Origin: UBA8389 sp035719105
GTDB taxonomy: Bacteria > Bacteroidota > Bacteroidia > Bacteroidales > UBA1402
Assembly: GCA_035719105.1 (NCBI GenBank)
Contig: DASTGN010000001.1
Span: forward strand, 180,689 to 244,688
DNA: 64,000 bases
Reading direction: 5' to 3'
The notes under the pieces were generated by a model. It worked only from the letters and a program-made list of their open reading frames with translations. It was not told where the DNA came from and did not search any database. Below are positions 8,267 through 17,253 of this stretch, piece after piece. Numbering within the stretch: position 1 is the first letter of the stretch; the number at the start of each line of letters is the position of its first letter. The translations under genes and the position numbers were made by a program.

Positions 8267-11020
8267 TCAAGGTCGAACTCTTTTCAGATAGTCGGTTGGA
8301 TTTTCGTTGAAGTACTCCCTGAAACACTTTGTAAAATACGATGGTGATGAAAATCCCGTATCGTAGGCGATTTCTGAAATGGTTCGTTCGGAATTGATAA
8401 GGTATTGCTCGGCTTTTTTCAAACGGATGATGCGAACCAATTCGTTAGGAGCGTAGTTGGTCAACGACTTGAGTTTGCGATAAAGTTGTACACGTGACAA
8501 ACCCAAATTCTTTCCGATCTCATCCACATTGAGGTCCGTATTGGTGATGTGTTCCTCGATAATGGCCCGGAATTTATCCATGAACGTTTTATCCAACTCG
8601 GGCACTTTGTCCTTTCGATCGCCAAAAGTCAGGGTTTTCTGAAAATGCTCTTTGACCTTCTCTCGATTCTCAATGGTTTTCCGAACCCGTATTTTTAGGA
8701 TTTCCTCATTGAATGGCTTGAGTATGAATGCATCTGCTCCACTTTCGAAGCCGATGATCTTGTGTTCGTCCAAGGCATGGGCGGTGAGTAAAATAACAGG
8801 TATATGACTGGTCGTTATGTTCTCCTTGATCGTACGACACAGTTCGTAGCCGTCAATCTGGTCCATCATGACATCCGAAATGATGAGTTCCGGTAGGTAC
8901 TTCATAGCCTTGACGATGCCGGCATGCCCGTTTGACGCTTCGATAATTTCGAAATCATCCATCAGCAGCGTTTTGACGAAATGCCTCACATCGGAATTGT
9001 CCTCGACTAAAAGTATGAGGGATTTTGAGCCGATGGTTGGTTCCTTTTCGTCAGCAACCTCCTCGCTTTCGTCCGTCATCATATCTTCATGTAGAAAAGA
9101 TTTGCTGTCAAGCAGCGGATATTGCTCCGTAACGGAGATATCCTTCTGCTTGAATGGAATCGTAAATGTAAAAGCCGATCCCTTGTTCTCGACACTCTTA
9201 ACTTCGATTTCTCCACCATATTGTTCCACCAACACCTTTGTCAGGGCCAATCCGATACCCGATCCCGCCGACGTTTTGTCCACCATGTAGAACCGGTCGA
9301 AAATCTTATTAATGTTGGCTTCAGATATGCCTATGCCCGTATCGGAAACGACAACTTTAGCAAAGTCTGCACCATCCATGGATATTTTTGACAATTCCAA
9401 TTTGACATGCCCATTTTCGGGTGTGCACTTGACGGCATTGGTCAGTAGGTTGTTGCAAATTTTTTCCAATTTGTCGGAGTCGAACCAAACCAAAAAATCC
9501 TCGCTGCTGGCGTGAAAAGTCAGGTGCAGGCGCTTTTTCCGGCTTATTTCCTTAAAGGAGTCGGTGATGTCGTGCAGGTATTTCTTCAAATCCCCCAGTG
9601 TATAATACATCTGCATCTTTCCATTCTCGAACCGTCTGAATTCGATGATCTGCTCGATGAGGCGCAACAATACGTAGATGTTTTTCTTCATCATTTGGGT
9701 GAGCTTGTTGCCTTCCGAACTCAAGGTTTCCTTTTTCATCAGACTTTCCAAAGGTCCCAACAGCAAAGTGAGCGGGGTTCGGAATTCGTGAGAGATGTTC
9801 GTGAAAAATGTAAGTTTGGCTTGAGTGGCTTCTTCCAAGTTACGCGACAAGGTTACCAATTGGTCCCGTTGCTCGGAAATTTCCTCCTTTTGAAGTCGGA
9901 TGGCCAGATTGGTTTCCTCCAACTTCTTGTTGGCTTTGTTTTTTTGTCGATAAAGCCGAAAGAGAAGTATGGCAAGCATCAGAAATAAAGCAACGATGAA
10001 CAGAAGAAAAAATACAATCATCCGTTGAGAACTGTATTGGGCCAGATTCTTGTTCAACACTTCGTTGAGTCTGCTGATTTTTTCCTGATGTTGAACGATT
10101 TGGTCTGTCTGCAGCTTCAATACCCGTGCATTGGTATTGTCTACAACGGCAGTGTATAAGGAATTCTCTTTTTCAAATGTTTCCCCATGTAAAATCCGAT
10201 AAGCGATTTGAATGGACTTTTCCCCACCTGTAGGATAGATGAAGGTCGCATCTAACGCACCGTCCAAGACTTTTTGAATGCCACCGTCCGGTCCGGGCAA
10301 GGCATCGATGCCGATCAGGAACGGACGCTTGCCCGAAAGTGCTTGAAGGGCTTCACCTGCACCCAGAGCCATTTCATCGTTGTGGGCGAAGACCAGGTCG
10401 AAAGACTCCTTTTTTTGCATGGCTGCCTGCATTTTGGCTTTGGCCACATTCCGGTGCCATTCACCGTCCACTTCCTCCACGACGACCATTCCGGGGTAGT
10501 TGTCTATGACGCTTCTGAAACCCTTGTGCCGTTCCTCGTCTGGGGTGGAACCCTGGAGTCCCCTGATTTCGAATACGCGACCTTTACCGTTCAATAAATT
10601 GACTGCGTACGTACCGACTTCCCTGCCTATTTGATAATTGTCCGCACCGACGAAGGCCGAATACTGGCTCGACCGGGTTTTCCGATCGACCAGTATGACG
10701 GGAATATGCTGCAGCACGGCTTTTTCAATGACGGGTGTCAGCGGAGTGGCCTCATTGGGTGAAACGATGATAAGATCCACCTTGTTGGCGATGAAGCTTT
10801 CAATGTCCCTTATCTGTTTTTGATTGCTATCGAAGGCCGTCTTGATGATCACTTCCATACCCGTTTGAAAGGACGCTTCCCTTCGGATTTCCTCGTTCAT
10901 GCTCCTTCGCCAACTGTCTTCACTGCATTGTGAAACGCCGATGACATAGGTTTTCTCCTTCTTGGCCAACTGGCAGGAGGATAGAAACAAGACTACTAGG
11001 AACAGGATGCTACGGTTCAT
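8267..11020 (-). CDS. Hybrid two-component sensor/regulator with periplasmic sugar-binding domain (fructan type)
   Basis: A single-protein two-component system of 917 residues. Order: signal/lipobox-like N-terminus with FLSSC (Cys16); type I periplasmic-binding domain of LacI/ribose-binding fold (about 24-305); membrane helix (about 334-354); HisKA with SHEFRTPL (His411); HATPase with NNLLTNAVK, DTGIGI and GSGIGLAL; receiver with phospho-acceptor Asp716 and K768 in LKPF; C-terminal AraC helix-turn-helix pair (about 820-917). B. thetaiotaomicron BT1754 has the same architecture and binds fructose through its periplasmic domain, so fructose is the likely ligand. It lies between the structural genes and the porter-kinase pair. 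Confidence 0.93.
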   Translation of the reverse strand: MNRSILFLVVLFLSSCQLAKKEKTYVIGVSQCSEDSWRRSMNEEIRREASFQTGMEVIIKTAFDSNQKQIRDIESFIANKVDLIIVSPNEATPLTPVIEKAVLQHIPVILVDRKTRSSQYSAFVGADNYQIGREVGTYAVNLLNGKGRVFEIRGLQGSTPDEERHKGFRSVIDNYPGMVVVEEVDGEWHRNVAKAKMQAAMQKKESFDLVFAHNDEMALGAGEALQALSGKRPFLIGIDALPGPDGGIQKVLDGALDATFIYPTGGEKSIQIAYRILHGETFEKENSLYTAVVDNTNARVLKLQTDQIVQHQEKISRLNEVLNKNLAQYSSQRMIVFFLLFIVALFLMLAILLFRLYRQKNKANKKLEETNLAIRLQKEEISEQRDQLVTLSRNLEEATQAKLTFFTNISHEFRTPLTLLLGPLESLMKKETLSSEGNKLTQMMKKNIYVLLRLIEQIIEFRRFENGKMQMYYTLGDLKKYLHDITDSFKEISRKKRLHLTFHASSEDFLVWFDSDKLEKICNNLLTNAVKCTPENGHVKLELSKISMDGADFAKVVVSDTGIGISEANINKIFDRFYMVDKTSAGSGIGLALTKVLVEQYGGEIEVKSVENKGSAFTFTIPFKQKDISVTEQYPLLDSKSFLHEDMMTDESEEVADEKEPTIGSKSLILLVEDNSDVRHFVKTLLMDDFEIIEASNGHAGIVKAMKYLPELIISDVMMDQIDGYELCRTIKENITTSHIPVILLTAHALDEHKIIGFESGADAFILKPFNEEILKIRVRKTIENREKVKEHFQKTLTFGDRKDKVPELDKTFMDKFRAIIEEHITNTDLNVDEIGKNLGLSRVQLYRKLKSLTNYAPNELVRIIRLKKAEQYLINSERTISEIAYDTGFSSPSYFTKCFREYFNENPTDYLKRVRP

Positions 11021-11042
11021 TATTCATGGCTTTCCAAGACCT

Positions 11043-11050
11043 TAAATGTA
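11043..11050 (-). promoter_or_regulatory. Possible own promoter of the hybrid regulator gene
   Basis: Minus strand TACATTTA (7 of 8 matches to TAnnTTTG) with a TTG (complement of 11071-11073) 20 bp upstream; the ATG follows about 22 bp later. Suggests the regulator can be expressed without the upstream operon. Confidence 0.35.
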
Positions 11051-11077
11051 CGATGTCGCTTCAACAGTTGCAAGTTT

Positions 11078-12838
11078 TCATTTGATTTCGTAAATCTTCA
11101 ATTGCTCAACGTTCCAAGGTTGGTTGGCGGTGAAGAAAATAAGACTCTGGTAGATTTGCGATGGGAAAACTAAGTTGGTCAAAACCGTTTCGCCATCGTT
11201 TATGAAAATTTCGGATGAAGCCTTGTCGATGAACAGACGGACCTTGTAACTATCGTGTTTCACCAATGGAGCAATGGGTTCGGATACAAATTTTTGGTTG
11301 AAATCCTTGATGCCCGTATTCCGCCGATCCACCTTTAAAATATTCTGTTCCAAATCGAAGGTGAAATTCACGTAATCGCCCATGTCGTTTTGCAAACCGA
11401 ATCCCCAGATTTTGGAGTTCCTCCGCTGAAGGGTCATTTCGAGTTCAAACTTGCCATTAAAGTTTTGCAAAATGTTCGAGATGTGCTTTTCGCTGTTCAC
11501 CAACAATTGTGTCGACCCACTCGATTTGCCGCGTAATTTGGTGACCTCAGCCGTTGGCATGCTGGCCAGGATCAAGTGTTCACCATTGCTTTTCAATGTC
11601 AACTCCCTGGGTAGCGTCATAGCGTTTCGGAAGTAGTTTGTCGGTACATCGTTGGCATAGTCCCAATTGCTCATCCATCCCATAAAAATACGGCGACCAT
11701 CGTTCTTTCCAATATTGCTGAACGTGACACCGGCATAGTTGTCCCTGCCGTAATCGATCCAAAGCGGATAGTGCAAAGGGTCTGCGGTGAACTTTTTACC
11801 ATCGAAATTGCCGATGAAGTATTGTGTTGCGGAACCTCCGTTGGGCCCTCCCGGATTGATGCTCACCAACAGCACCCATTTGGTTTTGCCTTCATACGTC
11901 AGTGGAAATAAATCGGGACATTCCCAAACACCACCGTGTGCACCAGTTTCATTTCCGAATTCGCTCAAACGGGTCCATCTCTTCAGGTCCGGTGACCCGA
12001 AGAAAGTGATGGTCTGTTGTGTGGCCAGTGCCATGACCCACTGCTTGCCTTGTTCGTTCCAATGGACTTTGGGGTCTCTGAAATCTTTAATGCCGGGATT
12101 GGGCAAAACCGGGTTCTTGGTGTATTTCGTAAAGGTCCTGCCTTTGTCGGTACTGTATGCGATGCATTGCTGCTGGGTCGCTCCGTTGGCCGTGTAGACT
12201 GCAATGAGGGCATTCTTTCCGAAACCGGCAGTATTGGCCGAATCCACCACGGTACTGCCCGAAAAGATGTCACCTAGTTCGTCCGGTGCGAGGGCGATGG
12301 GTAAGTAGGTCCAGGAGGTGAGGTCCGTGCTGACGGCATGTCCCCAATGCATGTTGCCCCACCGGTTTCCATAGGGGTTGTATTGATAGAACAAGTGGTA
12401 TTCGCCATCCAGATAGACCAAGCCGTTGGGATCGTTCATCCAACCGTACTCTGGAGAGAAATGGAATCCCGGACGAAAAGGTTCGTTGTAATCCAGTTCG
12501 AATCTATCGGACTGCTTGATATTTTTGATGCCCAACATCGAGCTTTCGGCTCCTTCGAACGAGAGTTGGATTTCCTTGCCCTTGAAGGCTTCCACGTCGT
12601 ATTTGACCCAATAATCGATCTTGTTTTCGGCCAATCGGATGTAGAAGGATTTGGTTGTCTCTTTGTTGTTCCCCACCGTGAATGAGGTTTTAATTTCTTT
12701 GGCCTCCTCTTGGATGGGTATCAGCAGGTATGAACTGGTTATTTTTTCCTTGATGCGGTTTTGGTCCACTTGCCTGTTTTGACAGGCTGTCAGGGACAAA
12801 ACCAAGACAATCAGGCTGTGGTATAGTGCGTTTCTCAT
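11078..12838 (-). CDS. GH32 fructan hydrolase lipoprotein, exo-type (fructanase/levanase/inulinase family)
   Basis: Cleaves beta-linked fructose from fructans or sucrose. The start is set at the ATG at 12838 because it overlaps the stop of the preceding GH32 gene (ATGA), whereas an upstream in-frame ATG at 12901 would lengthen the protein by 21 non-signal residues. From this start the 586-residue protein has a lipobox LSLTAC (Cys19), an N-terminal beta domain, the five-bladed propeller with WMNDPNG (nucleophile D136), FRDP (D255) and WECPD (acid/base E306), and a C-terminal beta-sandwich. The canonical motifs suggest an exo-acting enzyme, possibly periplasmic; linkage preference cannot be read from sequence. 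Confidence 0.92.
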   Translation of the reverse strand: MRNALYHSLIVLVLSLTACQNRQVDQNRIKEKITSSYLLIPIQEEAKEIKTSFTVGNNKETTKSFYIRLAENKIDYWVKYDVEAFKGKEIQLSFEGAESSMLGIKNIKQSDRFELDYNEPFRPGFHFSPEYGWMNDPNGLVYLDGEYHLFYQYNPYGNRWGNMHWGHAVSTDLTSWTYLPIALAPDELGDIFSGSTVVDSANTAGFGKNALIAVYTANGATQQQCIAYSTDKGRTFTKYTKNPVLPNPGIKDFRDPKVHWNEQGKQWVMALATQQTITFFGSPDLKRWTRLSEFGNETGAHGGVWECPDLFPLTYEGKTKWVLLVSINPGGPNGGSATQYFIGNFDGKKFTADPLHYPLWIDYGRDNYAGVTFSNIGKNDGRRIFMGWMSNWDYANDVPTNYFRNAMTLPRELTLKSNGEHLILASMPTAEVTKLRGKSSGSTQLLVNSEKHISNILQNFNGKFELEMTLQRRNSKIWGFGLQNDMGDYVNFTFDLEQNILKVDRRNTGIKDFNQKFVSEPIAPLVKHDSYKVRLFIDKASSEIFINDGETVLTNLVFPSQIYQSLIFFTANQPWNVEQLKIYEIK

Positions 12839-14415
12839 GGTATTTTGTTGACAGTTAGATGGTTTACATGGAGGGTTCCGTTGTCCACGAAAATGGTCCA
12901 CGGGTTTTGGTTCATTCGATAAATGCGATTCGTAAAGGCCACATTGTCATTTACATACACCACACAGATGGATTTCTCGATGATGATCTTGACCTCGAAC
13001 TGTTTGTTATCAGGAACCAGGAGCGGGGTGAAATTCAATTCTTTAGTGTAATTGCCTGTTACATATGATGTTTCCTTGTTCAGAAACAAGCACGGCATGC
13101 CCCAGCGGTTTGATGACGTCAGGTCGAAAGTGACGGAATACAGTTCGGAAAGGTCTCCGCCTGCTCCAAAGCTGAACCCGAATCGGTTGGTCTGAGCCGC
13201 ATCCAGTGTCATGGTTATCTTGACTGGCGTGACGTTTCGGTTGAACAAGGCATAACTTCTCTTGGTCGAAGCCGTAAGATCATAGGCATCCTTATCGCCA
13301 AGGACCGTTCCGGAAGATTTCAACTTGGCGAATGCCACCGGTTTGCTGAACTTTTTGTCCACCGCTTCCGGTATGCGCGGATACAAGCGACCGTCGGGTT
13401 GCTGAACCAATTGGTGCGTAACGAGACTGCCGGCCCAATCTAGTTCGTTGCTGCCGTTCACCTGCTGTCCGGTAGAACACCAACCGGAAATGTATCTGTT
13501 GGTTCCGTCGGATGCGGTTTTGGCCGCATACAGGTACAAACCGTCGAAAGTCTCGTGGTGCCCGGTCGCATCTTCACAGCGCAACCATGGCCCGTTCGGA
13601 CTGTCCGAGATGCGGTAGAAGGTCTTGCGGTGTTCGTCCCGATTGATCCGGGAGAAAACCAGGTACCATTTGTTACCCATTTTGAAAATATCCGGACATT
13701 CCAATATTTGTGCATCGGAATTGAATTCGGTCAGCGGATTGGTCAAGGTCCAGTTTACCAGATCGGATGAGGTGTACCGCACGAAGATGCCTTTACCGTC
13801 CTTGATGGAGGTGACCGACATCACGTAACAGGAACGAGTCGTGTCGTAATAAACGCAGGGGTCCCTGAAGTTGTTCTTGTCGTAACCGTCCGGAGCAGAA
13901 AGGGCGAAACCAGGCACTTTGGTAAATGTCTTCATGTCGGTGGAAGTTGCCAACAGGATTTTCTCAGCCGGATATAGGCTACCGTTGTGGCCGGTATAGA
14001 ATCCATACAATTTGCCGTTGGCATCCTTGATGAAGCTGCCAGTACCCAATAGTGGTTCTTGGGAACCCGGTACACCACAGGGTATTGCCTCTGTAAAACC
14101 GACAAACTTCCCAAAATCACTGGTCTTGGTGCAATAAATGGGATGATCCGTCGGTGCACCGTTCCTCCAATCCTGCAGGTAATACAAGTAAAAACTACTG
14201 TCGGCGGCGTTGTAATACGGCATTGGATCGCCTACAAAGCCCGATTGTGGCTTATAGAACGTACTGTAATTTCCCGATTCCGTAATAGTTCGCAACGTCG
14301 TAGTCGTATCAATGGTCTGTTGATCCACCGATTCGGGACCCGTATTCGGATCCCCACAACCGGCGGTCATGAATAAGCCAAGCAAAACCAAAATTATCGT
14401 CATCTCTTTCTTCAT
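12835..14415 (-). CDS. Divergent GH32 lipoprotein, likely surface endo-fructanase
   Basis: GH32-type five-bladed propeller enzyme of 526 residues with a lipobox MTAGC (Cys20) followed by acidic residues and Gly/Pro, compatible with surface export. The three catalytic motifs are present in variant form: FVGDPMPYY in place of WMNDPNG (nucleophile D63), FRDP (D185) and LECPD (acid/base E239). A C-terminal beta-sandwich (about 395-526) follows. In the B. thetaiotaomicron locus the equivalent position holds the surface endo-levanase BT1760; an endo mode here is inferred from this and from the divergent nucleophile motif. Four bp separate it from the surface glycan-binding protein gene, and it overlaps the next GH32 gene by 4 bp. 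Confidence 0.85.
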   Translation of the reverse strand: MKKEMTIILVLLGLFMTAGCGDPNTGPESVDQQTIDTTTTLRTITESGNYSTFYKPQSGFVGDPMPYYNAADSSFYLYYLQDWRNGAPTDHPIYCTKTSDFGKFVGFTEAIPCGVPGSQEPLLGTGSFIKDANGKLYGFYTGHNGSLYPAEKILLATSTDMKTFTKVPGFALSAPDGYDKNNFRDPCVYYDTTRSCYVMSVTSIKDGKGIFVRYTSSDLVNWTLTNPLTEFNSDAQILECPDIFKMGNKWYLVFSRINRDEHRKTFYRISDSPNGPWLRCEDATGHHETFDGLYLYAAKTASDGTNRYISGWCSTGQQVNGSNELDWAGSLVTHQLVQQPDGRLYPRIPEAVDKKFSKPVAFAKLKSSGTVLGDKDAYDLTASTKRSYALFNRNVTPVKITMTLDAAQTNRFGFSFGAGGDLSELYSVTFDLTSSNRWGMPCLFLNKETSYVTGNYTKELNFTPLLVPDNKQFEVKIIIEKSICVVYVNDNVAFTNRIYRMNQNPWTIFVDNGTLHVNHLTVNKIP

Positions 14416-14419
14416 CCAA

Positions 14420-15541
14420 TTAGGGTTTGGGGTGTGCGATTAATTGATCCCAGTACATTAATTGCGTGACAAAATTCGGATCTCCACTCGAATCATCCAC
14501 ATGCGGCGCCACCAAAATATTATTGATCATTGCCGTCCGGCTCGAAGGAATCATGAAGGTCAATTCCTGCCATTTACCAAGTGCATCGGCACTATAAGAC
14601 ACCTTCAACCAATCCTTGTTAGCTTCACCATCCGACTGAATTTCGAGTTGGACCGTTCCGGCAACACTCTTCAGGATCATCACTGTAATGCGATCGTAGA
14701 GCTTAGGATCGATGTTTACCTTATTGGCGTTCCATAAGGCACCGCCCGACCAAGGTCTGCCACCGTCGTCCGAACCTTCCTTCCGACGCGTAATCGCGAT
14801 GCAGGTCGAAGTCGTGTTGATACCGTCGGTTTTGGGGTTCAGATAACCGTTGTTGATGGTGCTGGCAATGGATGACCAAGTAGGTGAAACCGTTTCACCG
14901 TTGTATATCACCAAATTCGGCAGGGGTTTGTCGCCCAACTTGACAGTGACTTCATAAGTAAAGGTGGAACCCAAATATGCTAGTGTGAAGTTGACTGGAC
15001 TGGTAAAGTTGACCGGATTGCCCGCCAACGGTGTGATGGTGGCACCGCTGGTATATTCCACAACCGGGATCAACGAAGTCACATCCGTGCCCAAGGGTAA
15101 GTATATCAAGATTTTCTTAGTGGCTTCATCGATGTCGGCCACAACGGAACCAATCTTTAAACTGGTAATTTTTGCTTTGGCCACATCGACGGTCACTTTG
15201 TATTTCTGATAGGAGTCCTTGTTGGAAACCGTGTAGGTGACCGGTGTAAGTATTCCGCCTGCATTGGCAAAATCCACGGATTCACCTGTATTGGGACTAA
15301 TCTGAGCACCATCGCCTATGGCAATGGAGGGTACCAAACCTTGCAGATTTGTTCCCGAGGGCAGAATTAAGGAGATGGTGGAGTTCTCCGAGTCGATGGT
15401 TCCCTCCACTCCGTTGATGGTAAAGGCATGGATGTCGGTGTCTCCGCTGGTATCCAGACTACTCCTGTCATCGGTCGTACAAGCTGTCGCAAACAGTACA
15501 GGCAGGGCCATCCAAAGTATTTTTTCTACTAATTTATTCAT
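14420..15541 (-). CDS. SusE-position surface glycan-binding lipoprotein
   Basis: 373-residue lipoprotein (lipobox LFATAC, Cys21) encoded directly after susD. Two Ig-like beta domains with a repeated pattern (ITINGVEGTIDSENSTISL-like, then LKIGSVVADIDEATKKILI) span about 35-205, resembling DUF5018-type cadherin-like repeats. A C-terminal carbohydrate-binding-like domain (about 210-373) begins VIYNGETVSPTW. That last domain resembles the two repeats of the first protein of the operon. Expected role: bind fructan on the outer surface next to SusC/SusD. Recognition rests on position, lipobox and fold pattern. Confidence 0.8.
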   Translation of the reverse strand: MNKLVEKILWMALPVLFATACTTDDRSSLDTSGDTDIHAFTINGVEGTIDSENSTISLILPSGTNLQGLVPSIAIGDGAQISPNTGESVDFANAGGILTPVTYTVSNKDSYQKYKVTVDVAKAKITSLKIGSVVADIDEATKKILIYLPLGTDVTSLIPVVEYTSGATITPLAGNPVNFTSPVNFTLAYLGSTFTYEVTVKLGDKPLPNLVIYNGETVSPTWSSIASTINNGYLNPKTDGINTTSTCIAITRRKEGSDDGGRPWSGGALWNANKVNIDPKLYDRITVMILKSVAGTVQLEIQSDGEANKDWLKVSYSADALGKWQELTFMIPSSRTAMINNILVAPHVDDSSGDPNFVTQLMYWDQLIAHPKP

Positions 15542-15553
15542 CGTTCAAATGTA

Positions 15554-17242
15554 TTAAAAACCGTAATTCTGCTTGTAAATTCCCTTGCTGAAATTGATCT
15601 GCTGGATGGGAACCGGCACGTATTCGTTCTTGTTCTTGGTGAATTGAGCTCCTTGGAAGAAGGTATGCTGATCGGACTGTTTCAGATAATACGCATTTAG
15701 TATCGATTCAGCTTCACCCCAGCGAACCAGGTCGAAGAAACGGTAGCCTTCCATGGCCATTTCGAGCCGACGTTCCCAATGCAGGGCTTTTCGGGCATAG
15801 GCTTGGGTCCAGGTGCAGTTCACGCCAGGTTGATAGGTAGTTATGTTCGTATTGGTGGCAAAGCCGATGAGGCCGGTACTGACCTTGGCCCGGTTTCGCA
15901 ATTGGTTGATCAAGGGTAATGCTGCATCGTATTCTCCCTTTTCGATCAAAGCTTCCGCCCGCATCAACAGGACATCGGCATAGCGAATCACGATCTGATT
16001 CTTGGAATTGGCATACCATGGGCCGGTCTTTACATAGTATTCACTAGCCGGGTCTACGTTTTCCTTCAAGGAGGAATAGTAACCGTACATACCCGGATTT
16101 CTGGATTGAGTTGCCAGGTAATTCACATTGGTGTATTTGTAGGGTTTGCCAGGAATAGCCACCGTATGGAATAGGCGCGGATCCACTTTGTCAGTGGTGC
16201 CGTTATAATCGGTGGTGTTGTAACCGTCGAAATCGGGTAGACCGTTGACTGTTTTGAAGGCATTGACCAGATCTTGGCTAGGTTTGTTGAAGTCGCCTCC
16301 AGGGGTCGGTGTCGTGAGCGCGTTGCCCATGTTCAAGCGACCGAAAGTCGTTCCGTCGTCCTTGGAATATTGGATTGCAAAAAGCGATTCCGGACCGTTC
16401 TCGTACGAACCCGGCAGGAAATTATAGGCAAAATCGTTTTCCAAACGGTAAGGTGAAGTCATGACAAAAGCCGTCAGATCGATGACCTGTTGCAAATCGT
16501 TCGTGTTTATGGAAGTGATTTCGTGTTTGCCTTCAGCATCGTCCTGTCTGTAAGCTTTATATAAATAAACCTTGGACAGATAGGCAGCAGCCGCATATTT
16601 GTTTGCACGTCCCACTTCAGTTTGACTCAGCGGCAAATTATCGTAGGCGTACTGGAAATCGTCGGCAATCTTTTGCCATAGTTCATCGTTGGTGTATTGG
16701 ACGTTCGAAACGTTGGCAATGTCTTCCGGTGACATATTTTCGTCGATGAAGGGAACGTTTTTGAACACGATTTTCTGAATGAAGTACATATGTCCGCGCA
16801 GGAATCGCATTTCGGCGATTCTCACCTTTTTGTTGGGCATATCCGTTTCACTGATTTTATCCAACAGTCTCAGGGCCGAGTTCGCCCGAGAAATGGCTAC
16901 GTAGTTGCGGTACCAGAAAACGTCCGTGTACCACGTTTGGTTGCCAACGGATGGGGAGGATATTTCCAGAAAATGCAAGAAGTCACCGTCGTTTTGGTCG
17001 TTGCCACCTTTGTAAGCATCGTCGGAACGGACGTTGCCATAATTCCACAAACTCAATGGCCGGTTGATTTCGTCGTTCCCAATGCCAGCATAGGCTGATA
17101 TGACTTCGTTCTCAATTTGTTTGACACCGGTCAGGTTGTCTTCTGTCAGAATGCCGTAAGAAGGCACCTCCAGGAAGTTGTCGCACGAAAAGAAGGTTGT
17201 ACCAACCACCAGCGCGAGAATTGTATTTTTTAGTGTTTTCAT
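15554..17242 (-). CDS. SusD-like nutrient-binding outer-membrane lipoprotein (fructan locus)
   Basis: 562-residue RagB/SusD-family lipoprotein, lipobox FFSC (Cys20). It caps the SusC channel and delivers oligosaccharide. Family signatures include the early DNFLEVPSYGILTEDNL, the TPR-like helical region (RFLRGHMYFIQKIVFKNVPF), and near the C-terminus LRNRAKVSTG and KALHWERRLEMAMEGYRFFDLVRWGEA. It lies 11 bp downstream of the SusC gene in the same operon. Confidence 0.93.
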   Translation of the reverse strand: MKTLKNTILALVVGTTFFSCDNFLEVPSYGILTEDNLTGVKQIENEVISAYAGIGNDEINRPLSLWNYGNVRSDDAYKGGNDQNDGDFLHFLEISSPSVGNQTWYTDVFWYRNYVAISRANSALRLLDKISETDMPNKKVRIAEMRFLRGHMYFIQKIVFKNVPFIDENMSPEDIANVSNVQYTNDELWQKIADDFQYAYDNLPLSQTEVGRANKYAAAAYLSKVYLYKAYRQDDAEGKHEITSINTNDLQQVIDLTAFVMTSPYRLENDFAYNFLPGSYENGPESLFAIQYSKDDGTTFGRLNMGNALTTPTPGGDFNKPSQDLVNAFKTVNGLPDFDGYNTTDYNGTTDKVDPRLFHTVAIPGKPYKYTNVNYLATQSRNPGMYGYYSSLKENVDPASEYYVKTGPWYANSKNQIVIRYADVLLMRAEALIEKGEYDAALPLINQLRNRAKVSTGLIGFATNTNITTYQPGVNCTWTQAYARKALHWERRLEMAMEGYRFFDLVRWGEAESILNAYYLKQSDQHTFFQGAQFTKNKNEYVPVPIQQINFSKGIYKQNYGF

Positions 17243-17253
17243 AACTTAATGAA

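Noticed and set aside
12839..12901. Upstream ATG of the exo-type GH32 gene
   Set aside because: It adds 21 residues before the signal peptide and lies within the preceding gene; the ATGA overlap supports 12838.
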